Shown here: positions 62,430 through 64,000 of the stretch, piece after piece
Numbering within the stretch: the stretch's first letter is position 1
How the letters are laid out: each line of letters begins with the position of its first letter
Assembly: GCA_964036295.1 (NCBI GenBank)
Contig: OZ038465.1
Span: forward strand, 21,262,331 to 21,326,330
Direction: 5' to 3'
Length of the DNA stretch: 64,000 nt
Origin: Plumapathes pennacea
Lineage: Eukaryota > Cnidaria > Anthozoa > Antipatharia > Myriopathidae
Translations under genes and position numbers: made by a program
Notes under the pieces: generated by a model
The model's database searches: none
Seen by the model: the letters and a program-made list of their open reading frames with translations, nothing else
What the model was told of the DNA's origin: nothing

Positions 62430-64000
62430 GCTAACTGTACTAGTACTAAATACGATAAATTGAAAAACGAAAGTGCAAACAATGGTGAAACACTAGTAAA
62501 GTCAATTTGGCCTATAAGCTAGAGGAAAGTTCTAGCAAGGACTCAAAACTCCAACAATGCAAGTCATTCAAGAAAATTTTCTAAACCCAAGCTTGCCAAC
62601 AACTATTATTTTGCGCTCGACTTGCCACCTTTATATACTACGAACGTGTTTAAACCACCAAAATACCTCACTTTCTATCTTTCTAACTATTATTCATTAT
62701 TTTCTACTAAAAAAATTTTAATCACATTTATAACCTCTGACCCATTTTTAAATTATTATACTGTATACTTTCTTTACCTTATCAACATGTAACTGTTGCC
62801 GTTACTTTTTAATTCTTTTAACTATTATTAATTTATACTAATAAAACTAATTACTTGATAAATATTACAATTTCTTATGACATCTCATCTATTTTTAAGT
62901 TATTATTATGTATACTTTGTTTAAATTTAAAACATCTAGCACGTAAGACTAATAAACACATGCAAACAGACACAGACCAAGAAACTTATTCGAGAATCCA
63001 CCTTCAATATTAATTCTTAGCATAGAATGCATATGGTACAGTTGCTTATCAATGGTAATCACTCAAACAATTAAGTGAACACTCTTTGAGAGAACTTGTT
63101 CACTGCTATCACCAAACGCTGACTCTACATCATGCAAAATATGAGCTGCTGAAATAGACCAACACCAGACCCTAACTTAATTGCTCCAACCTATCACCAA
63201 GTGCTAGCTGTACTAGTGCTAAATACGAACCATTCAAAAACGAAAGTGCAAACAATGGTGAAACACTAGCAAAAGTCAATTTGGCCTATAAGCTAGAGGA
63301 AGGTTCTAGCAAGCACTCACAACTCCAACAATGCAAGTTATTCAACAAAATTTTCTAAACCCAATTTTGCCAACAGCTATTATTTTGCGCTCGACTTGCC
63401 ACCTTTATCTACTACAAACGTGTTTAAACCACAAAAATACCTCACTTTCTATCTTTCTAACTATTATTCATTATTTTCTACTAAAAAAATTTTAATCACA
63501 TTTATAACCTCTGACCCATTTTTAAATTATTATACTCTATACTTTCTTTACCTTACCAACATGTAAATGTTGCCGTTACTTTTTAATTCTTTTAACTATT
63601 ATTAATTTCTACTAATAAAAATAATTACTTGATAAATATTACAATTTCTTATGACATCTCATCTATTTTTAAGTTATCATATTGTAAACTTGTTTAAATT
63701 TAAAACATCTAGCACGTAAGACTAATAAACACGTGCAAACAGACACAGACCAAGAAACTTATTCGAGAATCCAACTTCAATGTTAATTCTTAGCATAGAC
63801 TGCATATGGTACAGTTGCTTATCAATGGTAATCACTCAAACAATTAAGTGAACACTCTTTGAGAGAACTTGTTCACTGCTATCACCAAACGCTGACTCTA
63901 CATCATGCAAAATATGAGCTGCTGAAATAGACCAACCCCAGACCCTAACTTAATTGCTCCAGCCTATAACCAAGTGCTAGCAGTACTAGTGCTAAATACG
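62430..64000 (+). repeat. Diverged satellite monomers at the right end of the window
   Basis: The split monomer is completed and further monomers follow from anchors 62557 and 63331 (774 bp apart). The last runs off the window. They carry private changes; for example, the HindIII site is lost in CCCAATTTTGCC near 63361. The array continues beyond the window, so its right border is not visible. No gene is supported. Confidence 0.92.

Larger units (their letters stand above)
371..64000 (+). repeat. Satellite DNA array, ~774-bp monomer, about 74 copies
   Basis: The same monomer recurs head to tail in one orientation across the window, interrupted only by two retroelements. I followed the anchor CCAAYAATGCAAGTCAT; the ATG positions are 942, 1715, 2490, 3265, 4039, 4814, 5589, 6364, 7137, 7910, 8685, 9459, 10232, 10983, 11742, 12516, 13289, 14063, 14836, 15587, 16346, 17120, 17878, 18652, 19425, 20199, 20972, 21745, 22518, 23292, 24065, 24816, 25590, 26363, 27114, 27888, 28639, 29398, 30172, 30945, 31719, 32492, 33266, 34040, 34799, 35573, 36346, 37119, 37893, 38651, 39425, 40198, 40949, 41708, 42468, 43241, 44000, 44773, 45532, 46292, 47050, 47825, 48584, 49359, 50118, 50878, 51651, 52428, 53201, 53918 (ACG), 54892, 59984 (ATC), 62557, 63331. 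Each monomer has an AT-rich half (anchor +100 to +380) and a more mixed, better conserved half. Most monomers carry single HindIII (AAGCTT), PmeI (GTTTAAAC) and NdeI (CATATG) sites. I recognise no known satellite family. Confidence 0.98.

Noticed and set aside
371-64000. CRISPR-like regular repeats
   Set aside because: The units are 774-bp tandem monomers without short repeat/unique spacer structure, and the context is eukaryotic.
371-64000. CENP-B box in the monomer
   Set aside because: I found no site with the core pattern TTCGnnnnAnnCGGG. TTCGAGAATCAAC shares only the first four bases of it.

Overview
The window is eukaryotic repetitive DNA with no ordinary host gene that I can support. 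Almost all of it (about 371-64000) is one head-to-tail satellite array with a monomer of about 774 bp. I count 74 copies of one internal anchor. Two retroelements interrupt the array. Both element types, a Ty3/Gypsy LTR retrotransposon with a tRNA-Leu-type primer site and a Penelope-like element (PLE) with a GIY-YIG domain, are common in invertebrate animals. From memory, the PLE protein resembles cnidarian copies most closely, but that is an inference and no search was run.

Layout: 1-370 is non-satellite flank with no recognisable gene. At about 371 the array begins abruptly with highly uniform monomers. From 942 to 5588 two nearly identical three-monomer blocks (about 2324 bp) follow each other. 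From about 9.5 to 42 kb, monomers of three length classes (about 774, 759 and 751 bp) are mixed. The classes differ by a 15-bp and an 8-bp deletion, and are arranged in partly repeated multi-monomer blocks. From 42.5 to 50.4 kb a two-monomer unit (about 1534 bp) dominates. From 50.9 kb rightward the monomers are visibly more diverged. This part includes a 717-bp monomer with an internal deletion and a 974-bp monomer with extra internal sub-repeats.

Insertions: a complete Gypsy element (55395-59707) has identical 120-bp LTRs, a 5-bp target duplication, a primer binding site and a polypurine tract. Its gag-pol frame is broken by a one-base frameshift and one stop. About 0.9 kb further right, a 5'-truncated PLE (60630-62417) is flanked by a 12-bp direct repeat. 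It carries a reverse transcriptase and GIY-YIG endonuclease frame interrupted by three in-frame stops. Removing each element and one target-duplication copy leaves a monomer of 773-774 bp, so both are clean insertions into pre-existing satellite. The window therefore looks like one edge, and possibly the approach to the other edge, of a heterochromatic (perhaps centromeric or pericentromeric) array. The short ORFs that recur once per monomer are not convincing genes.
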